Made by a program: the position numbers and the translations under genes. From assembly GCA_033398695.1 (NCBI GenBank), contig CM065803.1, positions 50,459,501 to 50,523,500 of the forward strand: a stretch of 64,000 nucleotides of DNA. Direction: 5' to 3'. The stretch is from Orobanche coerulescens (Eukaryota; Streptophyta; Magnoliopsida; Lamiales; Orobanchaceae). Shown here piece by piece: positions 55,400-64,000 of the stretch. The notes under the pieces were generated by a model. The model was not told the DNA's origin. It made no database searches and saw only the letters and a program-made list of their open reading frames with translations. How positions within the stretch are numbered: the first letter of the stretch is position 1; every line of letters begins with the position of its first letter.

Positions 55400-56561
55400 T
55401 CAACAGGACCCATCTCCAATAAAGAAGTGAAATCTCTGTCGGCCCATGACCGAAATTGATACAATATTTTTATGCCCCTTGGGCAAAATAAGTACATCAT
55501 CCAAAGTTATTATAAAACCGAAATCTAAATCCAACATAAGTGATTCGATGTCAGTAGCCTCGATGCTATGCCCGCTGCCGACTGTCACCGTCACTTCTCC
55601 AGCTCCAAGATTTCTACTTTGTTCCTGATCCTGGTTCATTGTACATATGTGAGAACTTGCACCAGAATCAAGTATCCAATAAGTAGAATAAACAGTTACG
55701 CAATTATTCGTTTCCAAAACTAGTAGTTCCGTACTTGAAGGCACATTTCGGTCAAGTTTTGGACAGTACCTCCTCCAGTGACCTAGCTCACCGCAGTTGA
55801 GCCATACAACCGTTTTCTTAGACCTCTTGCTTTTTTGAACCATTGGGGCTTTTCCATTATCTTTCTTTACCCCACTTTTTGGCTTGAACTGTTTCTTGCC
55901 TTTATTCTTATTGTTCTTGGACCTCCATGGCCCAGAAGAAATTACAAGAGGCTCCTCCTTCGGCCTAGTCTTCATCCAAGACTGTGCCATACTCAATTTG
56001 TTCATTAGGCCAGCTAAGTTGCATGCAATTTTATTACAGTTGAAATTCATTACAAATTGAGGGAAGGAGTTAGGAAGTGATTGAAGAATGAGGTCAGAAT
56101 TGAGAGAAACATGCATACAAAAATCAAGAGCCTCCAATCTCTCGATCATAAATATCATTTTGAGGACGTGGTCCCCAACTTTCTCTCATTCTTTCATTCA
56201 AGCACTAAACAACTATTTCGATATCTCATACCGAGCATTTAGACTGTGCTCCCCATAAAGTTCAGTCATATGTGCCTGAATCGCCCTTGAAGATGGCATT
56301 TTCTCATGGACCCTCTGAAGCTCATTGTTCATAGAGGTCATCATGAAACCACAGACCCTGACATCATTTTTAACCCATTTCTCATGGGCATCAACTTCTT
56401 CCTGATTTGCCCTGGGCCTTGCAGGAGCCGGTGGAATGTCTCTAAGACGCATCCCATCATCTCCATACTGAGGACATCCTCAGATTCTGGAGTCAGTCCA
56501 CAAAGTTGAGTCCAGTTAGAGTGTTCTTTTCAAGTATAATTGCGAGCGGGTTAATTGTCAT
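55400..56561 (-). pseudogene. Cop-F gag and protease start
   Basis: A gag start is visible at the ATG at 56561 (MTINPLAIILEKNTLTGLNF), then a break, then frames 56213-56452 and 55400-56158. The latter holds capsid-type sequence (ALDFCMHVSLNSDLILQSLP), a Lys-rich linker, and a zinc knuckle LNCGELGHWRRYC whose first Cys is now Trp. The protease motif ILDSGASSHIC with the DSG triad follows. Gag and pol are in one frame, as usual for copia elements. Stops and frameshifts near 56500 and 56200 break it. Confidence 0.9.
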
Positions 56562-57899
56562 TTTGAGAGATGTTTGTTAACTGCAGAGAATAATTTAAGA
56601 TTCGTTAGTGAGTGTTTAATTATGATTTGGGTAAATAATTTAAGGACTTTCTTTATTCATAACTCGGCTCTCACTATTTTATCGACATTTACACACTCCC
56701 ATGTGAAATCCGGAAGTCACAGTTGACTTTATAGTGGTGATTGAGCTCTTTACAAAGTTTAATTGAGGGAAACCATTCGATTTCTATTCTATCATTCCTT
56801 TTAAAGTGGTGTCTAATACTGACCCATGTTATGGATGATCCAATCTTCTTTTACCCCCTAGTTCACTTGCCCTCAACCCATACGGTTCCTATAGCTCGCT
56901 GAACTATCTAAGCTTAAACCGTAAACTCCTATTAGTCTGACAATTGAATCTCCCCGGCAACTCATACGGTTTCTAGGGTTTGATTTATCATAGCCAAAGG
57001 CATCTAAGGCACTCTAGGAATTTATCAACCTTCCCCAAAAATATTACCCCGACATACTCGGAAGAAAAATATTTCGGTTTAAATTTCAATTTTCCATGAG
57101 TTTGGCGGAGGGTAGGAAACCTCGTAACATTTATAACTTAGTGTTTCTAAGTGGGAGTTTAACGCGATTATATGTTACACTTTGCACAATAATCCATTTA
57201 TAAGGGTGGCCTGTTGGTTTGTTTGTTTGTCATACAATATGAAAATATACACAACCAAAATCTAACAACATGCAGTTAATGGATCGTTCCTAAGTATCGA
57301 GTCATCATCGACTCGATAAAAATACAAGTAATCTAATTACAAGCTTGAATCTTCATCTTCATGACGGTCCGTCCTCGACTCTTCATTATAGCTAATTTAT
57401 AACATTAATAAAATTTACATCCTATACAAAATTACTAAAATAAAATAAATTGCTCAAAACGGCCATTACAACCCATCGAATAAAGATTCAATAAAATAAA
57501 TCCGTGAACTACATCACCATTCAAATAATAATGCAACCATTACATTAAAATAAATGGCAAAAATAATTAATCTAAATATTGATCCATTCAATATAAAATT
57601 AATACACCTATTTGAATTACTCCAATTAATTCACACAACCGTTAATATTAATTTTTTCCAAACAAAAATAAATTTTTCATTAAATTAATTCCCTTAAAAA
57701 TAAAATTACCATAATATATTACACAATTAAATCAGTTTTTTTAAAGAAAAATCGATTTATATTGTAACATAAAATCATGAAAATTAATTTTTAGATGAAC
57801 AATTAAACATTAATAATTAAAAGTATTATGATTCTAAATCAAAGAAAAATAACCAAACATTCCAAATGCAAATATCGAATATACGATCCCATAGACCTC
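56562..57899 (-). other. Cop-F leader, AT-rich, no gene
   Basis: About 1.3 kb between primer site and gag with only short chance frames. Around 57400-57850 it is very AT-rich. I see no conserved feature here. Confidence 0.65.
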
Positions 57900-57911
57900 G
57901 CTCTGATACCA
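57900..57911 (-). other. Primer binding site of Cop-F
   Basis: The minus strand reads TGGTATCAGAGC followed by GAGGT, a perfect tRNA-Met primer site two bases from the LTR edge at 57913. Confidence 0.93.
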
Positions 57912-57912
57912 C

Positions 57913-60900
57913 TGTTGGGATTTGATAATTAAAACGAATTACACAGCGGAAAATAAACTGATCCAACCGAATAAAACTAAATCCCTAAAACGGATCGATC
58001 AAGCATCGTATAAACGAATATAAATTGATGATCTGTTTTAGGTTTTGATTTTATCTGGTTGGACCGATTTATTTTATGCTGCGTAACTCGTTTTGAATCA
58101 CTGAATCCTAATACACACAACGGCAACTAAAAAGTATCACTGTCCTTTATATTATAGACCAGAGATAACTCATTCCATAACTGGATTAAATCTATAGAAT
58201 AAAAATTGGAGACAAAAAAAATTGTTGGCGCTTGAGGTTTCTCGGCCTCTAGTAGGCAACCCATCAGAAAACAGCCTAATAGATGGTCGACGACCCATTG
58301 TAGAACAATCTGACAGCCTGCCTGATAAAAATAGAGAAAATGATTGGTCGTCAGAGCTATGATGGTCGGTGGACGGCGAACCACTGGAGAACAGTACGAC
58401 TGTCGTAAAAAAACTGACGGATCGCCAGAGGTTCAGCGTTCGGCAGGAGGGGATCTGCTGGATAATAGCCCGACACCCCAAAAAATAGTCGGTCGCTGGA
58501 GCTCCCCGAAGAGAAAAAAAGTGACCTGTCACCGGAGCTCCAGCAGCGATCCGTTGGGAAACAGTCATGAATTGGGTCTTAGAAAGAAATGGCGGACCAC
58601 CAGTGATCTGCCAGCAACCCCACCGAAGAGCATGCTAGCACACCCATAAAAAATAGGAAAAACTGGTCGACCGTCGGAGGTTTAGAGGTTGTCAATCCCA
58701 CCAGAAAGAAAGTTGGAGGGCCTGGTGTAAAAAAAACTTGTCGGCCACCGGAGGTCTACCTACGACCTACGGGCCTGGCTTAAAAAAATAAAAAAAGGTC
58801 GGGTATCGGAAGTCTACCGGCAGTAGTCTGATAGAGAATAGACCGGCGGACCTCGCTTAAAAATAAAAATTTGGCCGATTGACGGTGGTCCCCCCAAAAG
58901 ATCTGATCTGCCGGAGGTCCGTTTAAAAATCCCCTTAGGATTTTTTTTCTGAATATTAGTTGTCCCTTTAATTTAATATTCTAAGATTGTTTTTGAAAGT
59001 TTATTGTTGTTGAACGTTTAATATTATTATTAAATTCAACATAGAGGGTATGGGAGGGAGGTATAAAGTGGTCTTTTGAGGTGCACACTATGACGATCCA
59101 AATACACCACTGTCCTTTATATTATAGATTAAAGCAAGTTGTGCCATAATCGGATTCAAATTATATAAAAAACTTTAGATAAAATACAACCTCTAGCATC
59201 GGAGGTCCACCGGCCTATGGCCAACGATCCATCGAAAAACAGCCCAACAAGCGGTCAACGACTGTTGGAAAACAGTCCGACAATCGCCCTAAAAATGACT
59301 GGTTGTCGGAGCATTGCCTGTCGGCAGCTGACCACCCACCAAAGAACAGTCTGACAATTGTCCAGGAAAAACAAAATAGTCAGGTCGTCAATGCTCTAGC
59401 TTCCGACAATAGGCAACCCGATGGATAATAGCCCGACAGGCGGCAGAAAAAGAAAATTAGGCGGACACCGGAGCTCCGTCTGTTGCAGGTCGGTGATCCA
59501 CCGTAGAAAAGTCCGACAGTCAGGCGAAAAAAAATACCTGCCGCTGGAGCTTCGGCGGCAGGCGACATGCTCGAGGTCATCGAAGAAAAAAATTAAAGGT
59601 TTAGTTGTTCTTTTAATTTAATTTAATATTCTAAAGGTATTTTTTCGAAGTTTATTATTGTTGTTATTTGATATTATTATTAAATTCAAGATAGATGGGA
59701 GGGGAAGGAAGGAGTAAAGTGGTCTTTTCAGGTACTCACTACGACGATAAAAAAATATCATTATCCTTTATATTATAGACTAGAGATAGCAAATGCCATA
59801 CTAATATTGTGCTATACTCAATGGTTGTGGTATATATTCTTATGGGCTATGGGAAAAGCAAATGGAAGGGTGCCATTTTTTGATTAAAATAATTAACTTA
59901 CAAGATTATCTTGCTAGAAAAATGAATACTAGTTTCCAAAATTCTACCAGTGGTTGACGAGCCCACCGTAAAAAAATGGGAAAATTAATGGACCGCTGGA
60001 AAACAGGCCGACGGGCCTGGCGTTAAAAATAATAATACAGCCAAAAAGCAGGCCAGCGAGCCTGCGCTAAAAAAAAAATTAGCCAGCTGCAGGAGGTCTG
60101 CGAACCACGGGCGGTGGCCCACCAGAAAGAAAAGAAAATTAGCCGATTTCCAGAGGTTTGCAGACTGCCGGACCTAGCAAAAAAAATTCGCCAACTACCG
60201 GAGGTCTGTCGGTGGCAGGCCCATCGGAAAATTGGTCGTCCGAAGAGGTTATTTTTTTATTCAATATTCTAAGGCTATTTTTTTATATTCTAAGGCTATT
60301 TTTTGATTTAACATTCTAAGGTTATTTTTTGAAATTTATTATTGTTGAATATTTAATATTGTTATTATTAAATTCAACACAAAGGGGAAGAGAAGAGATG
60401 GTACAATAGTCTTTTCATGTGCACACTACCACAAAAAACACCATTATCTTTTGTAGTACAGGCTAAAGATAACTCATGCCATAATAGCACGGTGGCGGTG
60501 CCATAAGTGGATTCAAATAATTAAATTACCAGATTACATTTCTAAAAAACATGTTGGTTTTTGAAAATTTATCGACGGCCGATGGCCTGCTGTAAAAAAA
60601 AAAAGAAAAAAAGATTGACGAACCATCGTAAAACATGTCGGCAGGCCCAAAAAAAAGAAAAAAATGACCGGACCTTGGAAAGCAGATCAGTGGACGTGAT
60701 CCGGCTGCCACCGGCGGTGGCCCACCGCGAGCGGATCTGATATTGAAAAAAAAAATAACTGTCCCCAAAGGTCTACAGACCGTCGGTGGTGGCCCGCCAG
60801 AAAGCAGGTCGACGGGTCTGGCTTGAAAAAAGAAAAAGTACGACTGCCGGAGGTGGCCCTCGAAAAGCAGGAGGGTGGACCTGGCGTAAAAAAAAGATCG

Positions 60901-61037
60901 GTCATTGGAGGTTTGCCGACCGATGGTGCTGGCCCACCGAAAAATAGTCCATCGGACCTGGGATAAAAAATAAAAAGAATAAAAAAAACTAGCTGGCAGC
61001 CGGAGGTCTTCCGGATGACGACGGTGGCCCCGTCGGA
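57913..61037 (-). repeat. Cop-F 5' LTR with tandemly multiplied promoter unit
   Basis: The plus-strand reading begins TGTTGGGATTTG. From 58140 on, a unit of about 650-970 bp is repeated: starts near 58140, 59106, 59759 and 60434, the last cut by Cop-G at 61038. Each unit contains, on the minus strand, a TATA-type segment CTATAATATAAAGGA (degenerate in the fourth), a block TTGAATTTAATAATAATATT, and GC-rich subrepeats with CCGGAGGTCTACCGG and GGTGGCCCACC words. The end of the LTR is not seen; it may lie beyond Cop-G. Open frames here are products of the repeats. Confidence 0.7.
58140..58158 (-). promoter_or_regulatory. TATA-type promoter element, Cop-F LTR unit 1
   Basis: The minus strand reads CTATAATATAAAGGACAG. 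Near-identical copies lie at 59109 and 59762 and a decayed one at 60437, giving up to four start points in one LTR. Confidence 0.6.
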
Positions 61038-61640
61038 TGTTGGAGCACTAATGGTCGGTATCACCGTTTGGATAAAGAGTTGTGAAACTCTTTTGCGTTG
61101 CGAAAGCGTTTTAAGTAAAGAGCAGAAAATAAATCGACACAAGGATTTATAGAGGTTCGGCCAAATGTGCCTACGTCCTCTCTCGGTATATTTTTCAATA
61201 GGATGAACATCTACCTCTGCACTCTCTTCTATCAGTCGAGGGATAGGCGTTACAAACTTGTCTTCTATCGGTCCAAGTTAAACCGTACAATCTCTCTTCT
61301 ATCGATCGAGATATTACCGCTTGTACTTGTCTTTGTGTCGGTCCAAGTTAAACCGTTTTCCTTTTCTATTGGACAAGAAATCAACCACTCTAGCTTTCTA
61401 TGGGTACTAGATAAACCTCACTTAGATATCGATTGCGATTCTAACAATGCCGGATCCTTGATCCTAATAACACCGAATCGAATCGTATCTTTTATTTTTC
61501 CTCTCAGGTATGTGTTGAATGTATAAACACTGAAACTATCAATATAAGCACAATTACAACAACAAGAATGTGTATAATAATCTCTGATCAATATATCGAA
61601 TGCTTTGCTTTGTTGTATCTTCAATACCATAGGAAGTGGT

Positions 61641-61650
61641 ATTTATAGGC
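61641..61650 (-). promoter_or_regulatory. TATA box, Cop-G LTR
   Basis: The minus strand reads GCCTATAAAT. The first palindrome upstream starts about 40 bp away, further than in the gypsy LTRs. Confidence 0.7.
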
Positions 61651-61689
61651 TCCAAAGCCTCAACTAGCCGTTAGGTCCCTGACTCTTCA

Positions 61690-62009
61690 TTACGTACGTT
61701 AGTGCTTCCCTTTTACGTACTCTAGATCATTTACGTACGTTAACTTCTAAATGTTACTTACGTTATCCTCTCTACAAAACAGTCCAATGCCTTCTGTCCT
61801 GATCATTACGTACGTTAGCAACTCCCCATTACGTACATTATTCATTTGTCAATATATCCGTTGCTTGCTGATCTTTGTCATGACGTCATCTTCAATGTTC
61901 TTCTTGTTTGAATACTGAAATATCATATTACGTACGTTATACCAAAATTCTTACGTACGTTATATTGCCAACATTGCGTACACTATGCGATAGATATAGC
62001 GTGTGTTAT
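61690..62009. promoter_or_regulatory. Palindrome cluster in a copia LTR (Cop-G)
   Basis: Ten copies or near-copies, mainly TTACGTACGTTA, plus TTACGTACATTA, TTGCGTACACTA and TAGCGTGTGTTA. They lie upstream of the TATA box as in the gypsy elements. Confidence 0.82.
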
Positions 62010-62143
62010 CCATGCAGTTTGGGCAGCTTTTTGCGTCTTCGTCTCCTCCGATGTTTTGCTTTGCCTCTTTGTTGTTTTGTTTTGTTTATCAACTTAATCA
62101 TCAAAACTCTATTAATGAATGTATGGAATAAAATATTCCAACA

Positions 62144-62587
62144 ATCTCCCCCTTTTTGATGATTACAAAACAACACCTCATCAATGGGATTTACCTGCAA
62201 AATATAACTATATGTATATGTGTACAGACCAAAGTTTTCGACTTTGTCCGTTTCATTAGTTTCTTCTCCCATTTTTTTTTCGACTCCTTATTTTCTTTTC
62301 TTTTTCTTTTCGATTTTCTTTTTAATTTCTCTTCATCTTTTCGACGTCTCCTCATTTTTCTTATCAACTTCCTTTTCGACTTTACTTCGATTTCTCTCCC
62401 TTTTAGGGTTAATCACATTATTCTCCTTTTCTTCTTTCTCCCCCTTTTTGTCTTCATCAAAAAGTGTAATAAATGATAATAAAGTGATAATAAATGCATA
62501 GAAGGGTAAAAACTCCCCCTGAAAAATACATCTCCCCATTAAAATATAAAAACTCCCCCTGAGTTAAATATCAATTTGATAAAAAAA
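62144..62587 (-). other. Cop-G region between gag and LTR, non-coding
   Basis: It is AT-rich with a long pyrimidine-rich stretch (62270-62460) on the plus strand. Several CTCCCCCT words (62150, 62440, 62512, 62553) are purine tracts on the minus strand. The pol gene expected here is missing. Overlapping open frames at 62156-62539 are low-complexity chance. Confidence 0.65.
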
Positions 62588-63624
62588 TCAATTCTTCGGG
62601 ATCCAACCGAGAGTTGATTTTTCATTCGAAACATAGACAATATTTGAACTAATTGTTCCTTTAGGAACCCAAATCTTTTTAACTTTTATCGTCCGTCTTA
62701 GGCTTTTGCAATTTGAAATGTGGTGCCCAATTTTCAAACATTTTTCGCATCAGGGTATTTTCAAATTTACGGATTCGTTTTTGAAATTTTGTTTGAATCC
62801 TATCCCCTGTTTATTCAACGTGTATTTTTGAACACAAAGCATTTGTTCAAATTTATCATTTCCGCACGAAAATTTCTTTGTCAAAGTTTTAAGTTCATCT
62901 TGAACTTTTAAAAGATCATACTTTAGAATATTTTCATTTTCAACGCATTTAGAATGATCGATCTCGACAAATTTTCCCTTTTCAAGAATTTTGGAATTTT
63001 CAATTTCCAATGATTTATTTTTAGATTTAAGGGACTTAATCTCGGTTAAGATATTTTGAAATCGGTGTGCAATAATTCAAATGCATCAAATAACTCATCA
63101 TGAGAGGATGTACTTACTTGACTTTCGACATCGCTATCGTCGAATGAGCTTCGTGCCATGAGAGCGAGATTATTTTGATTGATAAAATCATCGTCTTCCT
63201 CTTCATCACTCCATGTTGCAAGGAGAACCTCCTTCTTGGGTTTTGCTCGGCAATTCTTTGCAAAGTAGCCTGGTTTACCACATAATCGACAATTATTGTC
63301 GAATTTCTTAGATTCACCCGAGATGTCTTTCTTTCTCCGGTTTAATAAGGTTTGAAACTTATTAGTATTCTTGGCATAATATGCCGATTCTTTGTCGCTT
63401 TCATCAACTGGGATTTCTTCTCCTTTTGACATCTTAGCCTTCAAGGCTATCGATATTTCCTTTGGCTTCGGTTTAGCGTTCTGAGATTTTAGGACAATCT
63501 CTAGTTTATAAGTGAATCAACGAGAGCACTAAAATCAAGATAATTTAAATCTTTAGATTCCATTATTGCCGTAACCGTGCTGTCCCATTCAACAGGTAGT
63601 GATCTTATGATCTTATGGAAGAAG
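62588..63624 (-). pseudogene. Cop-G gag with two zinc knuckles
   Basis: The minus strand begins with IIRSLPVEWDSTVTAIMESK and LDFSALVDSLI (63624-63510), a Gag capsid C-terminal region. The frame 63444-63046 has a zinc knuckle CRLCGKPGYFAKNC in which the central His is Tyr, then an acidic stretch. A coiled-coil-like tail follows (63010-62750; YDLLKVQDELKTLTKKFSCG). Further on is an intact second knuckle CEKCLKIGHHISNC (about 62745-62700) just after a stop, then VKKIWVPKGTISSN and a stop at 62588. The layout, with coiled coil and second knuckle, is that of copia Gag proteins of the Sirevirus type; that assignment is tentative. Frameshifts separate the parts. Confidence 0.82.
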
Positions 63625-63628
63625 AAGA

Positions 63629-64000
63629 TGTCGATATTCACACAGTTCAGGAATAGCAAGGTTTCTCAGTCCACACAGGGCTGATGGATTTTGTTCAAGG
63701 GTAGAACAATGTTTGAACAACAACTTTGACTTTCTGAGATTTTAGCTGATGATGTGTTGTTCACGGTTTGAGCACTTGTATATCTCTTCTTTCAGAATAA
63801 CAGTATGCTTTGGGAGATATTTTTGCTCAGATGTATATGATGATAACTTCATTTGCTTTTAGTGCGTTGTCAGTTAATCAATTTTTCAGTTCTTGATCTT
63901 AAAACTCTGGAGATATATATATATATATATATATAGCCTTCTGAAATATATCCGTTGAGATAGATCCGTTGAGCAAAAGTCCGTTCCAACGTGATGATGT
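63629..64000. other. Unassigned sequence, possibly the end of another LTR
   Basis: Gag similarity stops near 63624 and the new sequence begins TGTCGATATTCACACAG, as an LTR end could. It contains an (AT)n run at 63912-63935. I see no gene. No second end or duplication is visible inside the window. Confidence 0.35.

Larger units (their letters stand above)
61038..62143 (-). repeat. Cop-G 3' LTR
   Basis: In plus-strand reading it starts TGTTGGAGCAC and ends ATTCCAACA (1106 bp); the 7-bp ends TGTTGGA/TCCAACA are inverted copies. The minus-strand TATA box is at 61641-61650 and a palindrome cluster at 61690-62009. The purine tract AAAAAGGGGGAGAT lies directly outside at 62144-62157. Confidence 0.88.
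61038..64000 (-). mobile_element. Cop-G, gag-only copia element (partial)
   Basis: The 3' LTR at 61038-62143 and gag at 62588-63624 lie on the minus strand. Gag ends about 445 bp before the LTR, with no protease, integrase or reverse transcriptase between them, so the element is a gag-only, non-autonomous copia derivative. From about 63629 the sequence no longer looks like gag; another insertion may begin there. The 5' end lies outside the window or is replaced. Confidence 0.8.

Noticed and set aside
58170..58568. Ser/Gly/Asp-rich frames in the Cop-F LTR (also 58344-58649 and 60687-61142)
   Set aside because: They are translations of the GC-rich tandem subrepeats; composition follows the repeat and frames break between units.
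62156..62501. Phe/Leu/Ser-rich membrane-like frames
   Set aside because: Produced by a long pyrimidine-rich low-complexity stretch next to the Cop-G LTR; overlapping frames on both strands look equally membrane-like.

Overview
The window is plant nuclear DNA made almost entirely of transposable elements piled inside one another. Long-LTR Ty3/gypsy elements, Ty1/copia elements, a plant L1-type LINE with a DUF4283-like ORF1, a CACTA transposon and initiator-tRNA-Met primer sites point to a flowering plant with a large, repeat-rich genome; the species cannot be told from this. I see no intact host gene and no tRNA or rRNA gene. The only host-derived sequence is a captured piece of an OTU deubiquitinase gene inside the CACTA element.

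Layout, outermost first. Cop-F is a copia element on the minus strand: its reverse transcriptase lies at 43083-43152 and 53378-54324, integrase and gag at 54689-56561, the primer site at about 57900 and a repeat-filled 5' LTR from 57913. It was hit by Gyp-E (minus strand; 1-3631 plus 41508-43082), by LARD-D (43153-53377, target duplication CCTGC) and probably by Cop-G (61038 onward). The 5' LTR of Gyp-E received LINE-L (3632-7475, 16878-17716, 41374-41496; target duplication of 11-13 bp ending in CACACTAACGT). LINE-L was hit by CACTA-T (7476-16877, duplication CAT) and by CRM-C (17717-41373, duplication CAAAG). CACTA-T then received solo LTR S (12101-16412, duplication ATTCA). CRM-C received a TIR element (19248-20515) and Gyp-A (20845-37717, minus strand), and the integrase gene of Gyp-A was split by Gyp-B (22036-31462, plus strand, duplication ATATC). 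The deepest chain is six elements: F > E > L > C > A > B. Every junction except the left ends of A and E is supported by matching flanks, a target duplication or a rejoined reading frame.

No element is obviously autonomous. A, C, F and L carry most of their genes but with stops, frameshifts or deletions. E and G keep only gag-type sequence. D has about 4 kb LTRs around a short non-coding core. S is a solo LTR. Gyp-B has two similar LTRs yet a body full of small indels, which may partly be an assembly problem.

The strongest unexplained signal is a 12-bp palindrome family, consensus TWRCGYRCGYWA (for example TAGCGCACGCTA, TTACGTACGTAA and hybrids). It is clustered in roughly 10-20 copies just upstream of the TATA box in the LTRs of A, B, D, E, S and the copia element G. 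In the five gypsy LTRs the nearest copy lies 10-12 bp from the TATA box. LTRs of C and F lack it. This looks like a shared promoter module used by two retrotransposon superfamilies.
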